Source: Rhodospirillaceae bacterium (GTDB lineage: Bacteria; Pseudomonadota; Alphaproteobacteria; UBA11073). Taken from it: a DNA stretch of 14,771 nucleotides. The stretch is taken from contig DPZW01000179.1 of the NCBI GenBank assembly GCA_003536545.1, forward strand, positions 17,666 through 32,436, read 5' to 3'. Under the pieces are notes generated by a model that was not told the DNA's origin, did not search any database, and saw nothing but the letters and a program-made list of their open reading frames with translations. Made by a program: the position numbers and the translations under genes. Positions 1 to 7,928 of this stretch are shown here, one piece after another. Within the stretch, counting starts at the first letter, position 1. Each line of letters opens with the position of its first letter.

Positions 1-949
1 TCTCACGGCTGCGATCTTTCTGTACAGCCTGCGGACCCGCCAATAACTGGTACAAGGCCTGGCAATATAATTTATTCATGAATTGTTGAACCTGAACAAC
101 CGCACCAGCAGCTTCTGCTGCGGTAGCATTTGGATTGCCATCTGCATCCGTGCGCGGCCATAAAATAATCCGAAAAAATTGATCGCTTTGTGCGGTATAT
201 TGATCGAGATCAATTTCGCCATAACCTCGCCCTTGATAATCTTTATGTAGCTTCAGGGCCTCAAGCGTGTCTTTGACTTCGGCAAAAAGAACAGGATAAT
301 TCCAGAAAATATTTTCAAGGTGACCCAGGGTTTCTGCCAGCTCTTCCTCGCCGGTTTTATTGCGTTCGCGCACAGGATTGATGTGATTAAGGCACCGATC
401 CAGGGATTCTTGCATCGCCGCATCATCCCCGTTCAAAATCGCATTCACATAACGGCGACGTTCTTTCACATATTCTTCAGGTGCACTTTGTGTGGGGTGC
501 GCGGTAAACATAATCGTGAAAAACCCAGAGAGGATTTTTTGCATGGTTTCCTTGCTCGCCCCATTCCGGGCAGCACGCTCCAGCGACCCCTTAATAGACT
601 GGCCCGGGAAGCTATCACCATGCTGCCGGGCCTCAATGGCGATATCATGCGCTTTGATATGTGCCGTTCCATCGGTTGATTGCCACATGTTCCAAAGGGA
701 CGTGGCGCGGAATCTTTCTTCCGGAGTTAACTCATCATACAGGTCATGGAATCTTTGGGCCTGATCGAAATAGCTATCTTTATACCGGTGAGTGATGTTC
801 CATATCCGTCCAAACAAGCTCATGTCATTGCGGCTTCCAAGGCCAGACATGAATTTGGTGTATAGCTCTTCTGCAACGGCATTAGCATCCTCGCCCGGCT
901 GCATGGCGGCGAGGGAAGCTGCGGTGAGAGCTGCGGGGTTGGCAGGCAT
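1..949 (-). CDS. Divergent phosphoenolpyruvate carboxylase-like protein, N-terminal part
   Basis: The frame is open from an ATG at 949 to base 1, giving 316 codons with the C-terminus beyond the window. Residues 144-154 read FTIMFTAHPTQ, matching the PEPC motif around the catalytic His (TAHPTE); the His is kept (H151) and the Glu is Gln. About 50 residues on, ENIFWNYPVLFAEV resembles the PEPC stretch ENSLWQGVPNYLRE. Residues 264-275 (WPRTDADGNPNA) align with the PEPC glycine loop WMGGDRDGNPNV but lack its GG and the Arg of DRDG. PEPC carboxylates PEP to oxaloacetate to refill the TCA cycle; whether this protein does so is doubtful given the loop changes. A weak GGA lies 6 bases before the ATG. 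The gene diverges from gyrB. A PEPC-superfamily member is likely, a working PEPC uncertain. Confidence 0.68.
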   Translation of the reverse strand, partial: MPANPAALTAASLAAMQPGEDANAVAEELYTKFMSGLGSRNDMSLFGRIWNITHRYKDSYFDQAQRFHDLYDELTPEERFRATSLWNMWQSTDGTAHIKAHDIAIEARQHGDSFPGQSIKGSLERAARNGASKETMQKILSGFFTIMFTAHPTQSAPEEYVKERRRYVNAILNGDDAAMQESLDRCLNHINPVRERNKTGEEELAETLGHLENIFWNYPVLFAEVKDTLEALKLHKDYQGRGYGEIDLDQYTAQSDQFFRIILWPRTDADGNPNATAAEAAGAVVQVQQFMNKLYCQALYQLLAGPQAVQKDRSRE

Positions 950-1055
950 TATTAATCCAGTATTTTTTAAAGATTAGCCTGTCAGGTAAGCAAACACTGC
1001 GACTGAAAGCAATTTTTTTATGCGCAACAGCCCGTATTAACTTCCTGAAGACTCA

Positions 1056-1086
1056 AGGATTTTAGAGTTAAAATCCTGCATTTTTT
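1056..1086 (+). promoter_or_regulatory. T-tailed hairpin in the gyrB upstream region (possible attenuator or terminator)
   Basis: A perfect 9-bp inverted repeat, AGGATTTTA (1056-1064) and TAAAATCCT (1069-1077), has a 4-base loop and is followed after three bases by six T (1081-1086). Read on the + strand this is the layout of a weak intrinsic terminator, but the stem is A/T-rich with only three G/C pairs. No + strand gene lies upstream in the window, so it could attenuate a long gyrB leader, insulate gyrB from antisense transcription, or be a protein-binding dyad. I could not place a convincing gyrB promoter in 950-1236. Confidence 0.4.
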
Positions 1087-1236
1087 ACGGGACTTTGGGG
1101 GATAAAATTGCTATAAAAACGGGGCGAGTCTGATGCCCTGAAAGCCGCAGATTTTCGCCAAAAATTGCCCCTTTTTAACCCCCAGTGCAAAGGGTGCAAA
1201 CCCTCTAATTCTGACCCCGTTTGAACCCAAATTATC

Positions 1237-3687
1237 ATGTCAAAAACCGCTATGAAAACCCCTGCCGAAAACCCCTCTCCTGCTGTTGCCCTGGACGCTG
1301 CTGCTGCTGCCGCTGATTACGGCGCGGATAGCATCAAAGTTCTCAAGGGCCTTGATGCGGTACGCAAACGTCCGGGGATGTATATCGGCGATACCGATGA
1401 TGGGTCTGGTCTGCACCACATGGTTTACGAAGTGGTCGATAACGCGATTGATGAGGCCCTGGCAGGTTATTGCGATCGGATTGAAGTTATTTTGAATGCA
1501 GACGGTTCATGTACGGTGCGCGATAATGGCCGCGGCATTCCCACCGACATTCATCCCGAAGAAGGTATTTCTGCAGCCGAAGTGATTATGACGCAGCTGC
1601 ATGCGGGTGGTAAGTTTGACCAGAATTCCTACAAGGTTTCCGGCGGTTTGCATGGCGTGGGCGTGTCGGTTGTCAACGCCTTGTCGGAAACCCTGTCGCT
1701 GCGTATCTGGCGGCAGGAAAAAGAATGGGAAATTAATTTCCGCCACGGCGACGCTGTTGCACCGCTTGCGCTCACGGGCAATACCGCTGAACGCACGGGA
1801 ACAGAAATCACCTTTTTACCCTCGCGTGAAACTTTTACCAAAACCGAATTTGTTTTTTCAACCCTGGAACATCGTTTGCGCGAACTCGCATTTCTGAATT
1901 CCGGTGTACGCTTGAAATTAATTGATCTGCGTGATGCCTCCACCGGCGGTCAGAAAGAAGTTGAATTATTTCAGGAAGGCGGGCTTGAGGCTTTTGTGAC
2001 CTATCTGGATCGCAATAAAACCGCGCTGCATACACCATCCATTGTGGTGGCTGGTTATAAAGACGGCATCACTGTTGAATGTGCGATGGAATGGACCGAC
2101 AGTTACCATGAAAACACTTTGTGTTTTACCAATAACATCCCGCAGCGCGATGGTGGGACGCATTTGGCAGGTTTTCGCGGCGCACTGACGCGCGTCATCA
2201 ATAAATACGCGGAAGAAACCGGGATTTCCAAAAAGGAGAAATTAGAGCTGACCGGCGAGGATATGCGCGAAGGCCTGACGGCTATTTTATCCGTGAAGGT
2301 GCCGGATCCGAAATTCTCTTCACAGACCAAAGATAAATTGGTGTCATCCGAAGTGCGCCCGGTGGTGGAAAATACGCTGAATGAACAATTGGCGATCTGG
2401 TTTGAAGAACATCCGGCGGAAGCCAAACGCATTGTGATGAAAATTTACGAGGCCGCGGCGGCGCGCGATGCGGCACGCAAGGCACGTGACTTGACCCGCC
2501 GCAAGGGCGGATTGGAAATTTCATCGCTGCCCGGCAAGCTGGCAGATTGTCAGGAACGCGATCCGGCGAAATCAGAATTATTTATCGTCGAGGGTGATTC
2601 TGCGGGCGGCTCTGCCAAACAGGGGCGCGACCGTAAAACACAGGCTATCCTGCCGCTCAAGGGTAAAATTCTGAACGTAGAGCGCGCGCGTTTTGACAAA
2701 ATGCTCAAGAACCAGGAAGTGGGCACATTGATTGCGGCGATGGGAACCTCCATCGGTGCGGCGGATTTTAATCTGGAAAAATTGCGCTATCACAAAATTA
2801 TTATCATGACCGATGCGGATGTGGATGGCGCGCATATCCGCACATTGCTGCTCACCTTCTTTTTCCGCCACATGCCGGAAATGATTGAGCGCGGACATTT
2901 ATTTATCGCTCAGCCGCCGCTGTATGGCGTGCGCCGTGGCCAGAACACAACCTATTTGAAAGACGATCGTGCACTGGATCAATATCTGGTGAATGCCGGA
3001 TCCGAAGGTGCAGTGGTCACAACAGCTGCAGGGAAAATCAATGATCTCAGCAAATGGGCACCGGAGGCGCGCGCAGCAGAGCGTCACCTGTTGGCATTAA
3101 CGCGTCACATCGGCTCGACCGCAGTTGCCGAACAATTGTGGCTGTCTGGGGCATTCGCGCCAGAGGCTGATTTGCAGCAGGTGGCATCTGCCCTGCCGGA
3201 ACGCCTGACAGCCGCCACGGGATTATTCGGCTGGCGGGCAGAAACAGCAAATGGCGTGATGGACATCATTCGCGAGGACAATGGCTACCGCGAAGCTTTC
3301 CGTTGGCAAAGTGAATGGGCACAAACCGCAGACGGCAAACGCCTGCAAAGCATGACACAACTGCTTGCGCAATTTGCAAAACCCGTGACCCTGGAAATTG
3401 GTGCGGCGACAGAAACCCTGCACGGGCCATTGGCGTTATTCGCCGCCATCACGCAACGCGGCCGCAAGGGCATTGCCATCCAGCGTTACAAAGGTCTGGG
3501 TGAAATGAACGCCGAACAATTATGGGATACCACGCTGAACCCGGAAAACCGCACCTTGCTGCGCGTGCGGGTAGATCATGTTGATCAGGCCTCAGAAATA
3601 TTCTCCACCCTGATGGGCGACGTCGTCGAACCGCGCCGGGATTTCATTGTGGAAAACGCGCTCTATGCGACGAATGTGGATGCCTGA
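1237..3687 (+). CDS. gyrB: DNA gyrase subunit B
   Basis: The ATPase subunit of the A2B2 type II topoisomerase that introduces negative supercoils. The product is 816 aa, near the usual proteobacterial length of about 800. The GHKL ATPase domain has RKRPGMYIGDT (44-54), YEVVDNAIDEALAG with catalytic Glu65 and Mg-binding Asn69, DNGRGIP (96-102) and GGLHGVGVSVVNALS. The TOPRIM domain has the EGDSAGGSA motif (Glu452) and the metal-binding DADVDG (Asp526, Asp528). The C-terminal part has QRYKGLGEMN (749-758). A block of about 170 aa between TOPRIM and this motif corresponds to the insert seen in proteobacterial GyrB. The first 30 residues are an extra Ala-rich tail containing a short GCT-repeat tract. 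The ATG at 1237 has no clear Shine-Dalgarno; ATG 1252 is an alternative start. The gene points towards the putative origin and sits alone between divergent and unrelated genes. Confidence 0.98.
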   Translation: MSKTAMKTPAENPSPAVALDAAAAAADYGADSIKVLKGLDAVRKRPGMYIGDTDDGSGLHHMVYEVVDNAIDEALAGYCDRIEVILNADGSCTVRDNGRGIPTDIHPEEGISAAEVIMTQLHAGGKFDQNSYKVSGGLHGVGVSVVNALSETLSLRIWRQEKEWEINFRHGDAVAPLALTGNTAERTGTEITFLPSRETFTKTEFVFSTLEHRLRELAFLNSGVRLKLIDLRDASTGGQKEVELFQEGGLEAFVTYLDRNKTALHTPSIVVAGYKDGITVECAMEWTDSYHENTLCFTNNIPQRDGGTHLAGFRGALTRVINKYAEETGISKKEKLELTGEDMREGLTAILSVKVPDPKFSSQTKDKLVSSEVRPVVENTLNEQLAIWFEEHPAEAKRIVMKIYEAAAARDAARKARDLTRRKGGLEISSLPGKLADCQERDPAKSELFIVEGDSAGGSAKQGRDRKTQAILPLKGKILNVERARFDKMLKNQEVGTLIAAMGTSIGAADFNLEKLRYHKIIIMTDADVDGAHIRTLLLTFFFRHMPEMIERGHLFIAQPPLYGVRRGQNTTYLKDDRALDQYLVNAGSEGAVVTTAAGKINDLSKWAPEARAAERHLLALTRHIGSTAVAEQLWLSGAFAPEADLQQVASALPERLTAATGLFGWRAETANGVMDIIREDNGYREAFRWQSEWAQTADGKRLQSMTQLLAQFAKPVTLEIGAATETLHGPLALFAAITQRGRKGIAIQRYKGLGEMNAEQLWDTTLNPENRTLLRVRVDHVDQASEIFSTLMGDVVEPRRDFIVENALYATNVDA

Positions 3688-3776
3688 CGAACAGCTGATT
3701 TCTTCTCTTGGGCGGGACTATGGCTAGAAGCACCATGTTGGTGTAACATTCCGACGCATCTTGCGGGAGATGATCA

Positions 3777-4403
3777 ATGGCTAATCTCATTATTACCATA
3801 ATCTCTATAGCTCTGGTGGCGATCGCAGCCTTGATGGGTGCCTACTATGGTGGTGCCGCTTTTTTTACAGGCAGCACAAAAGCAATAGCAAACACCATTG
3901 TTTCCCAAGCTTCGCAAATTAATGCCGCCATACAAATTTGGGCAATGCAAAGAGGCGGTAATTTCTCCCTGCCGGGAAGCACCACAGGCTATGCCGGTCC
4001 TGCAAGCTATGAAGATCTGACCCCTGAACTTCTCAGCAGTTGGCCGGTCGTTCCAAGAGAACACATGCTGGCCAATGGTTCTTTTTGGGACGGAAAATAT
4101 AATTGGATGGTGGCAAGAGTGTTAGAAGGAGACTCCACCTTGGGATCAACCATCACAAATCCAAATTCAGTTCTCTTGGGTTTTGCTCAAACAGATGTGG
4201 CTTTTTCTGTATGTAGCGAGGCGTATCGTATAGCCAATGGATTTGCCACTGGTGATGGCGTTCCTCGCTCTCCTTCCGATGGGTATATCTATCACCGTGC
4301 CGCAGGATTAAAAGCAGCTTGCTACTGGCGGGATACGGATGATGACGGCGTATATGATATCGGGGAAAATACAGGAACGTGGTTTGTTTTTTGGTTTGAT
4401 TGA
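3777..4403 (+). CDS. Hypothetical pilin-like exported protein with an EF-hand-type loop
   Basis: A 208-aa product of unassigned function. Residues 4-26 form one hydrophobic helix, followed by a Gly-rich turn and an amphipathic Ala/Asn/Gln-rich helix (about 36-58). This is the overall plan of type IV pilins and pseudopilins, but the G/(F)xxxE prepilin-peptidase site is absent. Two cysteines (146, 182) flank a region where pilins often have a disulphide. Residues 186-197 (DTDDDGVYDIGE) fit a calcium-binding EF-hand or dockerin-type loop, with acidic residues at positions 1, 3, 5, 9 and 12 and Gly at 6. The ATG is preceded by a good GGGAG eight bases upstream. The gene looks lower in GC than its neighbours and uses AGA for three of seven Arg, unlike the CGN-rich genes around it, which hints at separate acquisition. 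It is probably anchored in the inner membrane or exported. Confidence 0.75.
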   Translation: MANLIITIISIALVAIAALMGAYYGGAAFFTGSTKAIANTIVSQASQINAAIQIWAMQRGGNFSLPGSTTGYAGPASYEDLTPELLSSWPVVPREHMLANGSFWDGKYNWMVARVLEGDSTLGSTITNPNSVLLGFAQTDVAFSVCSEAYRIANGFATGDGVPRSPSDGYIYHRAAGLKAACYWRDTDDDGVYDIGENTGTWFVFWFD

Positions 4404-4413
4404 GCTTAAACAT

Positions 4414-4443
4414 AGATTTGTAAAAAGCGCAGAGAAATCTTTT
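4414..4443 (+). terminator. Weak possible terminator after the pilin-like gene
   Basis: AGATTT (4414-4419) and AAATCT (4435-4440) form a 6-bp inverted repeat with a 15-base loop, running into a short T run. It lies 10 bases after the stop codon and just before the convergent membrane-protein gene ends. The stem is short and A/T-rich, so this is a tentative call. Confidence 0.25.
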
Positions 4444-5755
4444 AATTATCTTTGACCTTATTGACCGTCTCATTCTCATTCGCAGCCAGCATATCATTCA
4501 ATGAGCGCGCGCCTGCGCTGCGCTGTGTTGATTTTATGCGGCGTGTGGGCACGGGGGCGACATCATCCGCCGTCGCAGCCAATTTTTTAGCAGCTGTATT
4601 TGCCGCCATTTTTGGTTCCGCAACCGGTTCATCTTTTTCCAATAAGGCTGCCAGCCGCGCAAGTTTTTCTTCTTCCATATCCGCCAGGCGTTCGGCCACT
4701 TTGCGCGCCAGGGCTTCCTTGCTGGGCTGCGGTGCGGGCGAGGGTTTTGGTGCCGCAGGCTTTGTTCTTGCTGCCGCTGATGCCGGTGCGGCCTGACGTC
4801 GCAAGGTGGGTTCCTGTCGGCGCGCCTGCGGCGCAGGTTTTATTTTGGCTTTGGGTTGCAGTTGTTTCAACAAAATTCCTGCTGTACGCAAAACCAGCAT
4901 CACATAACGCTGCAGATCATACCACATGCGGATATGAAATGCCGGCTCACCAATTACCTTCATTTTCGGTTTGGCCTCACGGCGCACATAGCGGAAATAG
5001 GACAGCGTTAAAAACACAACTGCCAGCGGCACGGATGTAACAATGGTAAAACCCTGCAGGGATGATGCCGCCCAGGCAGCAGAGCCGGATTTGGCAGTGT
5101 AAAACGACAATCCCGCCGCGATAATTAAAACGGGGGATAATGTTGCCAACAGCCCGCGCCATAATTGCCAGGCGCGGCCGCGCGTCGCGCGCACTGCAGA
5201 TTGCAAATCAATCGGTTCATCCAGCGCAATCGCAGGCATGATGACGGAAAAACGCACGGCTGTATAAGCCGCAAGCGCAAGCCCTGCCACAATTCCAAAT
5301 AATAATAAAATTCCCAGGAATGACGGAGCCAACAAATTTTGCGCCAAGACATAGCCCAGGGCAAGAATACCCAGCGACAACATGACCACAGGAATAAGCG
5401 CGAGCATCACCGCCGCCGCAATGCGCCAGGCACGATTGCCAAAACGAAAACGATAAAGCTGGTTCTGCACAGAGCGTGCCACCAATTGTTGAAGCCCCAC
5501 GGCAAACATGCCCGTGGCTGCCAGATTGCCGCAGACCGTGAGCAGTAAATTTAACAGCGTTGGGTAAATCGCATAAAGGGTTTGCAACGATCCGATAATC
5601 AAAAGTGGCACTGCGCCAATCCGTGCCACAGATTTATAATTCAAGGTGACCAGCGCATAGGTTTCTTTGGCCGCATGCCAGGATGTCGGCACGGCTGTGC
5701 CCGGGCGCGCTGGCGCACCGGCACGGCGGCGATAGCGTGCAACTTTATGCGACAT
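4442..5755 (-). CDS. Multi-pass membrane protein with a long Ala/Pro/Lys-rich cytoplasmic tail
   Basis: A 437-aa product of unknown function. It has a basic N-terminus (about 1-40), then roughly six hydrophobic segments (near 45-65, 68-92, 112-138, 145-168, 202-220 and 234-256). A hydrophilic tail from about 300 to the end follows. The tail is rich in Ala, Pro and Lys (300-345), has a charged stretch that could form a coiled coil (about 345-376), and ends in a polar segment. After the fourth helix, RFSVIMPAIALDE followed by RATRGRAW matches a motif in the gene just upstream, so the two are paralogues. Its ATG overlaps the upstream stop by 11 bases, so translation is probably coupled. The motif resembles that of predicted integral membrane domains sometimes linked to glycerophosphodiester phosphodiesterases, a weak comparison from memory. 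Confidence 0.85.
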   Translation of the reverse strand: MSHKVARYRRRAGAPARPGTAVPTSWHAAKETYALVTLNYKSVARIGAVPLLIIGSLQTLYAIYPTLLNLLLTVCGNLAATGMFAVGLQQLVARSVQNQLYRFRFGNRAWRIAAAVMLALIPVVMLSLGILALGYVLAQNLLAPSFLGILLLFGIVAGLALAAYTAVRFSVIMPAIALDEPIDLQSAVRATRGRAWQLWRGLLATLSPVLIIAAGLSFYTAKSGSAAWAASSLQGFTIVTSVPLAVVFLTLSYFRYVRREAKPKMKVIGEPAFHIRMWYDLQRYVMLVLRTAGILLKQLQPKAKIKPAPQARRQEPTLRRQAAPASAAARTKPAAPKPSPAPQPSKEALARKVAERLADMEEEKLARLAALLEKDEPVAEPKMAANTAAKKLAATADDVAPVPTRRIKSTQRSAGARSLNDMLAANENETVNKVKDN

Positions 5756-6554
5756 TTATCGCACCTTCCGTTTGCATGAAATGGGCATAAATCAATGCAT
5801 CCATGATTTGCAGCAATATAATCTGCAGCATGGTCACCAGCCAGATGGAAACCAGCATCGCAACCGCAGGGGCGATTTTATCCAGCGCAGCAGAAATAAT
5901 GACGACCATTAAAATCGGGGCCAGCGTCATAACAGCAAGCAAAAATTTAACCAGCGTGATGCGGAAAATCTGTCCGCGTGTTAATTCCCATGAATGAACC
6001 AGGCGGTTGTCTGTCCCAAGAGCAGATGCGGGGACCACAAGCGAAAGCCGCGCCGTTACCAGTGTGGCGGCGCAGATGAATAAGAGTGCCGCAATGCTCG
6101 CAACAAGTTTTGGCAGCAGCCCAAACAAGGCCACAGCCAATAAAACAGCAGGGCCATAAGCAGCCAGCCCAACCAGAAACTGTCGCCACATATAAGACCA
6201 CATGCGCGGCTGATACGGCGGAATCCAGTTCATTTTATTTTCACCAAGAACAAGAAAGCGCAGCAAGCTTACCGCAAGCCAGGGCAATGCAAAAATACTG
6301 ACAATCCCATGCACAACATTGACGGAGTGTCCTTCTGTGCCGGGAATTTCCATTTTGAAAATTAGCGCAAGGAGCGCAAGTGCAAGACTGGGCAATGCGA
6401 CCAGAATAAAAATATTTTTCCATTCGTCGCGCAAGATGCGCAAAGCGGCATGCAAAGTCTTGCGCACAGGCAGCGGGGCGGGGGCGGAAAGAAAGGGCGT
6501 TTGCATCTCTGTCATGGGGTGAGTCGAAGAAGATGTATTGGAGCCCAAACGCAT
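5745..6554 (-). CDS. Multi-pass membrane protein, paralogue of the downstream gene
   Basis: About 269 aa from the ATG at 6554. Upstream in-frame TTG 6566 and internal ATGs at 6515 and 6506 are alternatives; none has a clear Shine-Dalgarno, so the start is unsure. After a polar, Ser/Thr-rich N-terminus there are five or six hydrophobic segments. RLSLVVPASALG and, further on, SWELTRGQ match RFSVIMPAIALD and RATRGRAW in the next gene, which together with the shared layout indicates an old duplication. This copy lacks the long C-terminal tail. Its last 11 bases overlap the start of the next gene, so the two form a two-gene operon. No catalytic residues are recognisable; a transport, assembly or scaffolding role in the inner membrane is only a guess. 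Confidence 0.85.
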   Translation of the reverse strand: MRLGSNTSSSTHPMTEMQTPFLSAPAPLPVRKTLHAALRILRDEWKNIFILVALPSLALALLALIFKMEIPGTEGHSVNVVHGIVSIFALPWLAVSLLRFLVLGENKMNWIPPYQPRMWSYMWRQFLVGLAAYGPAVLLAVALFGLLPKLVASIAALLFICAATLVTARLSLVVPASALGTDNRLVHSWELTRGQIFRITLVKFLLAVMTLAPILMVVIISAALDKIAPAVAMLVSIWLVTMLQIILLQIMDALIYAHFMQTEGAINVA

Positions 6555-6642
6555 AGGTTGAGGCAAGCGATAATGACTGATTCTATTGCATGAAATGGGA
6601 AATATTCTTTCATTTCCACCGCATTTTCTTTAGGGTGTCCGC

Positions 6643-7329
6643 ATGCGTGAAATTGTTTTTGATACCGAGACCACCGGCCGCGATCCCGCATCCGGGCACC
6701 GGATTGTTGAATTGGGCTGCGTGGAAATTTTTAACTATCGGCCCACCGGAAAGACATTCCACAGCTACCTGAATCCTGAGCGCGATGTGCCCGAAGAAGT
6801 CGTGCGCGTACATGGTCTGACAGCCGAATTTCTGCTGGATAAGCCTCTTTTTGCAGATATCGCCGAGAAGTTTCTGGAGTTTGTCGGCGATGCGCCGCTG
6901 ATTATCCATAATGCCGGGTTTGATATGAAATTCATCAATGCCGAATTTACGGCGATGGGTCTGGCGCAAATGCCAATGTCCCGTGCGCGGGATACGCTGC
7001 AACTTGCGCGCAGCAAATATCCGGGTCAGCCCGCCTCCCTTGATGCCCTTTGTCGTCGTTTTGGCGTGGATAATACTGGCCGCACCGTGCATGGCGCGCT
7101 GCTGGATGCTGAATTATTGGCGGATGTTTATTTTCATTTGATGGGCGGTGCACAGCCTGAATTATTTGATGTCAGAGACGCTTCTGGTGCAGAAGAATCG
7201 ATAAGCGGGCGCAAAAAAACACCGCGGCCGCCGCGCAGTTTTGCCATTCCAGATGAAGAAGCCGCCGCCCATCAGGTATTTATCGAAAGCCTGGGTGATA
7301 AGGCGATCTGGCGGAAAAAAGCTAGTTAG
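6643..7329 (+). CDS. dnaQ: DNA polymerase III epsilon subunit (3'-5' proofreading exonuclease)
   Basis: Proofreading exonuclease of the replicative polymerase, DEDDh type. All catalytic motifs are visible in the 228-aa product: Exo I DTETTG (Asp7, Glu9), Exo II HNAGFDMKFI (Asp94), and Exo III HGALLDAELLADVY (His150, Asp155). VHGLT at 56-60 is also typical. Directly after the nuclease fold, QPELF (171-175) fits the beta-clamp-binding pentapeptide and occupies the place of the clamp motif in E. coli epsilon. The basic, Pro-rich tail (about 188-228) is where epsilon contacts the alpha subunit. The start ATG has AGGGTG seven bases upstream. The gene diverges from the membrane-protein pair, and its 3' end overlaps secB tail to tail by 8 bases. 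Confidence 0.95.
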   Translation: MREIVFDTETTGRDPASGHRIVELGCVEIFNYRPTGKTFHSYLNPERDVPEEVVRVHGLTAEFLLDKPLFADIAEKFLEFVGDAPLIIHNAGFDMKFINAEFTAMGLAQMPMSRARDTLQLARSKYPGQPASLDALCRRFGVDNTGRTVHGALLDAELLADVYFHLMGGAQPELFDVRDASGAEESISGRKKTPRPPRSFAIPDEEAAAHQVFIESLGDKAIWRKKAS

Positions 7330-7801
7330 GTTTCTGCTGCGCTTTGCGCTGTTGATAAAGCTGCACAAAATCAATCGGCGCCATCAACAATGGCGGCAGG
7401 CCGCCCTGCATGACAGCATCGGCGGCAATCTGGCGCACAAAGGGAAATAACAGGCGCGGAGCCTCGATGAGCAAAAACGGCTCAACTTCGGCCTGCGGCA
7501 CATCTGTCAATTGATAGCGTCCAGCATAGGCAACCTCAGCCATAAACAGAATTTTATCTTCATCCGTGGGCGGCGCGCCGTCTTTGCCCATCGGTCGTGC
7601 GGCCGCACGAATGGTTAAAATCACCTCATATTCACAGGTCACCTTACCATCTGCAATGACGGGCTCCTGCTGTGGGCGCACACCCAGATCCACATTCAAA
7701 TCCACACCGGGCATGGTATTAAACTGCGTATTGCCCAGAAAATTCTCAAAAGATAAGTCCTTGAGATATTGTCCGGTTTGCGTGATCATCGGCTGCGACA
7801 T
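7322..7801 (-). CDS. secB: Protein-export chaperone SecB
   Basis: Tetrameric cytoplasmic chaperone that holds precursors unfolded and delivers them to SecA. The ATG at 7801 was chosen over an upstream in-frame start at 7831 because AAGGA lies six bases before it and the resulting 159 aa is the usual SecB length. Family signatures include YLKDLSFEN (12-20), the beta strand containing FMAEVAYAGRYQL (86-98), EAPRLLFPFVRQIAADAV (113-130) and the terminal GGLPPLLMAPIDFVQLY (133-149). The gene converges with dnaQ (8-base overlap) and diverges from the Tim44-domain gene. A secB-dnaQ neighbourhood is, from memory, common near alphaproteobacterial origins. Confidence 0.93.
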   Translation of the reverse strand: MSQPMITQTGQYLKDLSFENFLGNTQFNTMPGVDLNVDLGVRPQQEPVIADGKVTCEYEVILTIRAAARPMGKDGAPPTDEDKILFMAEVAYAGRYQLTDVPQAEVEPFLLIEAPRLLFPFVRQIAADAVMQGGLPPLLMAPIDFVQLYQQRKAQQKPN

Positions 7802-7928
7802 AAAAAATCCTTCTGTAATTTGCGCGAGCAATGGCGAATATGTTACGCTATTGCTTGCAATTCGGTTATTTGCCCCCTAGTTTCTAATTCCCCCCTGCCT
7901 TGATGGCAAGCTTTCATAGGAGAAATCA

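Noticed and set aside
320..977. Several short + strand open frames left of gyrB
   Set aside because: They lie opposite a continuous minus-strand frame with PEPC motifs; none has a recognisable product or ribosome-binding site.
1050..1130. Two GANTC (CcrM-type) sites in the gyrB upstream region
   Set aside because: GANTC is expected about once per 256 bases, so two in 287 bases is unremarkable; one further copy in the putative origin (13375-13379) is equally uninformative.
1297..1314. GCT repeat in the gyrB N-terminus as a phase-variation tract
   Set aside because: Trinucleotide changes would only alter Ala count, not the frame, and the tract is short and interrupted.
1507..3503. Many open frames antisense to or shifted within gyrB
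   Set aside because: Shadows of a clear, full-length GyrB.
3731..3743. Small hairpin CACCA-TGT-TGGTG between gyrB and the pilin-like gene
   Set aside because: Only five pairs and no T run, so not convincing as a gyrB terminator.
6592..6616. GAAATG/CATTTC inverted repeat upstream of dnaQ as an operator
   Set aside because: Six-base arms with a 13-base spacer and no matching promoter elements at normal spacing.
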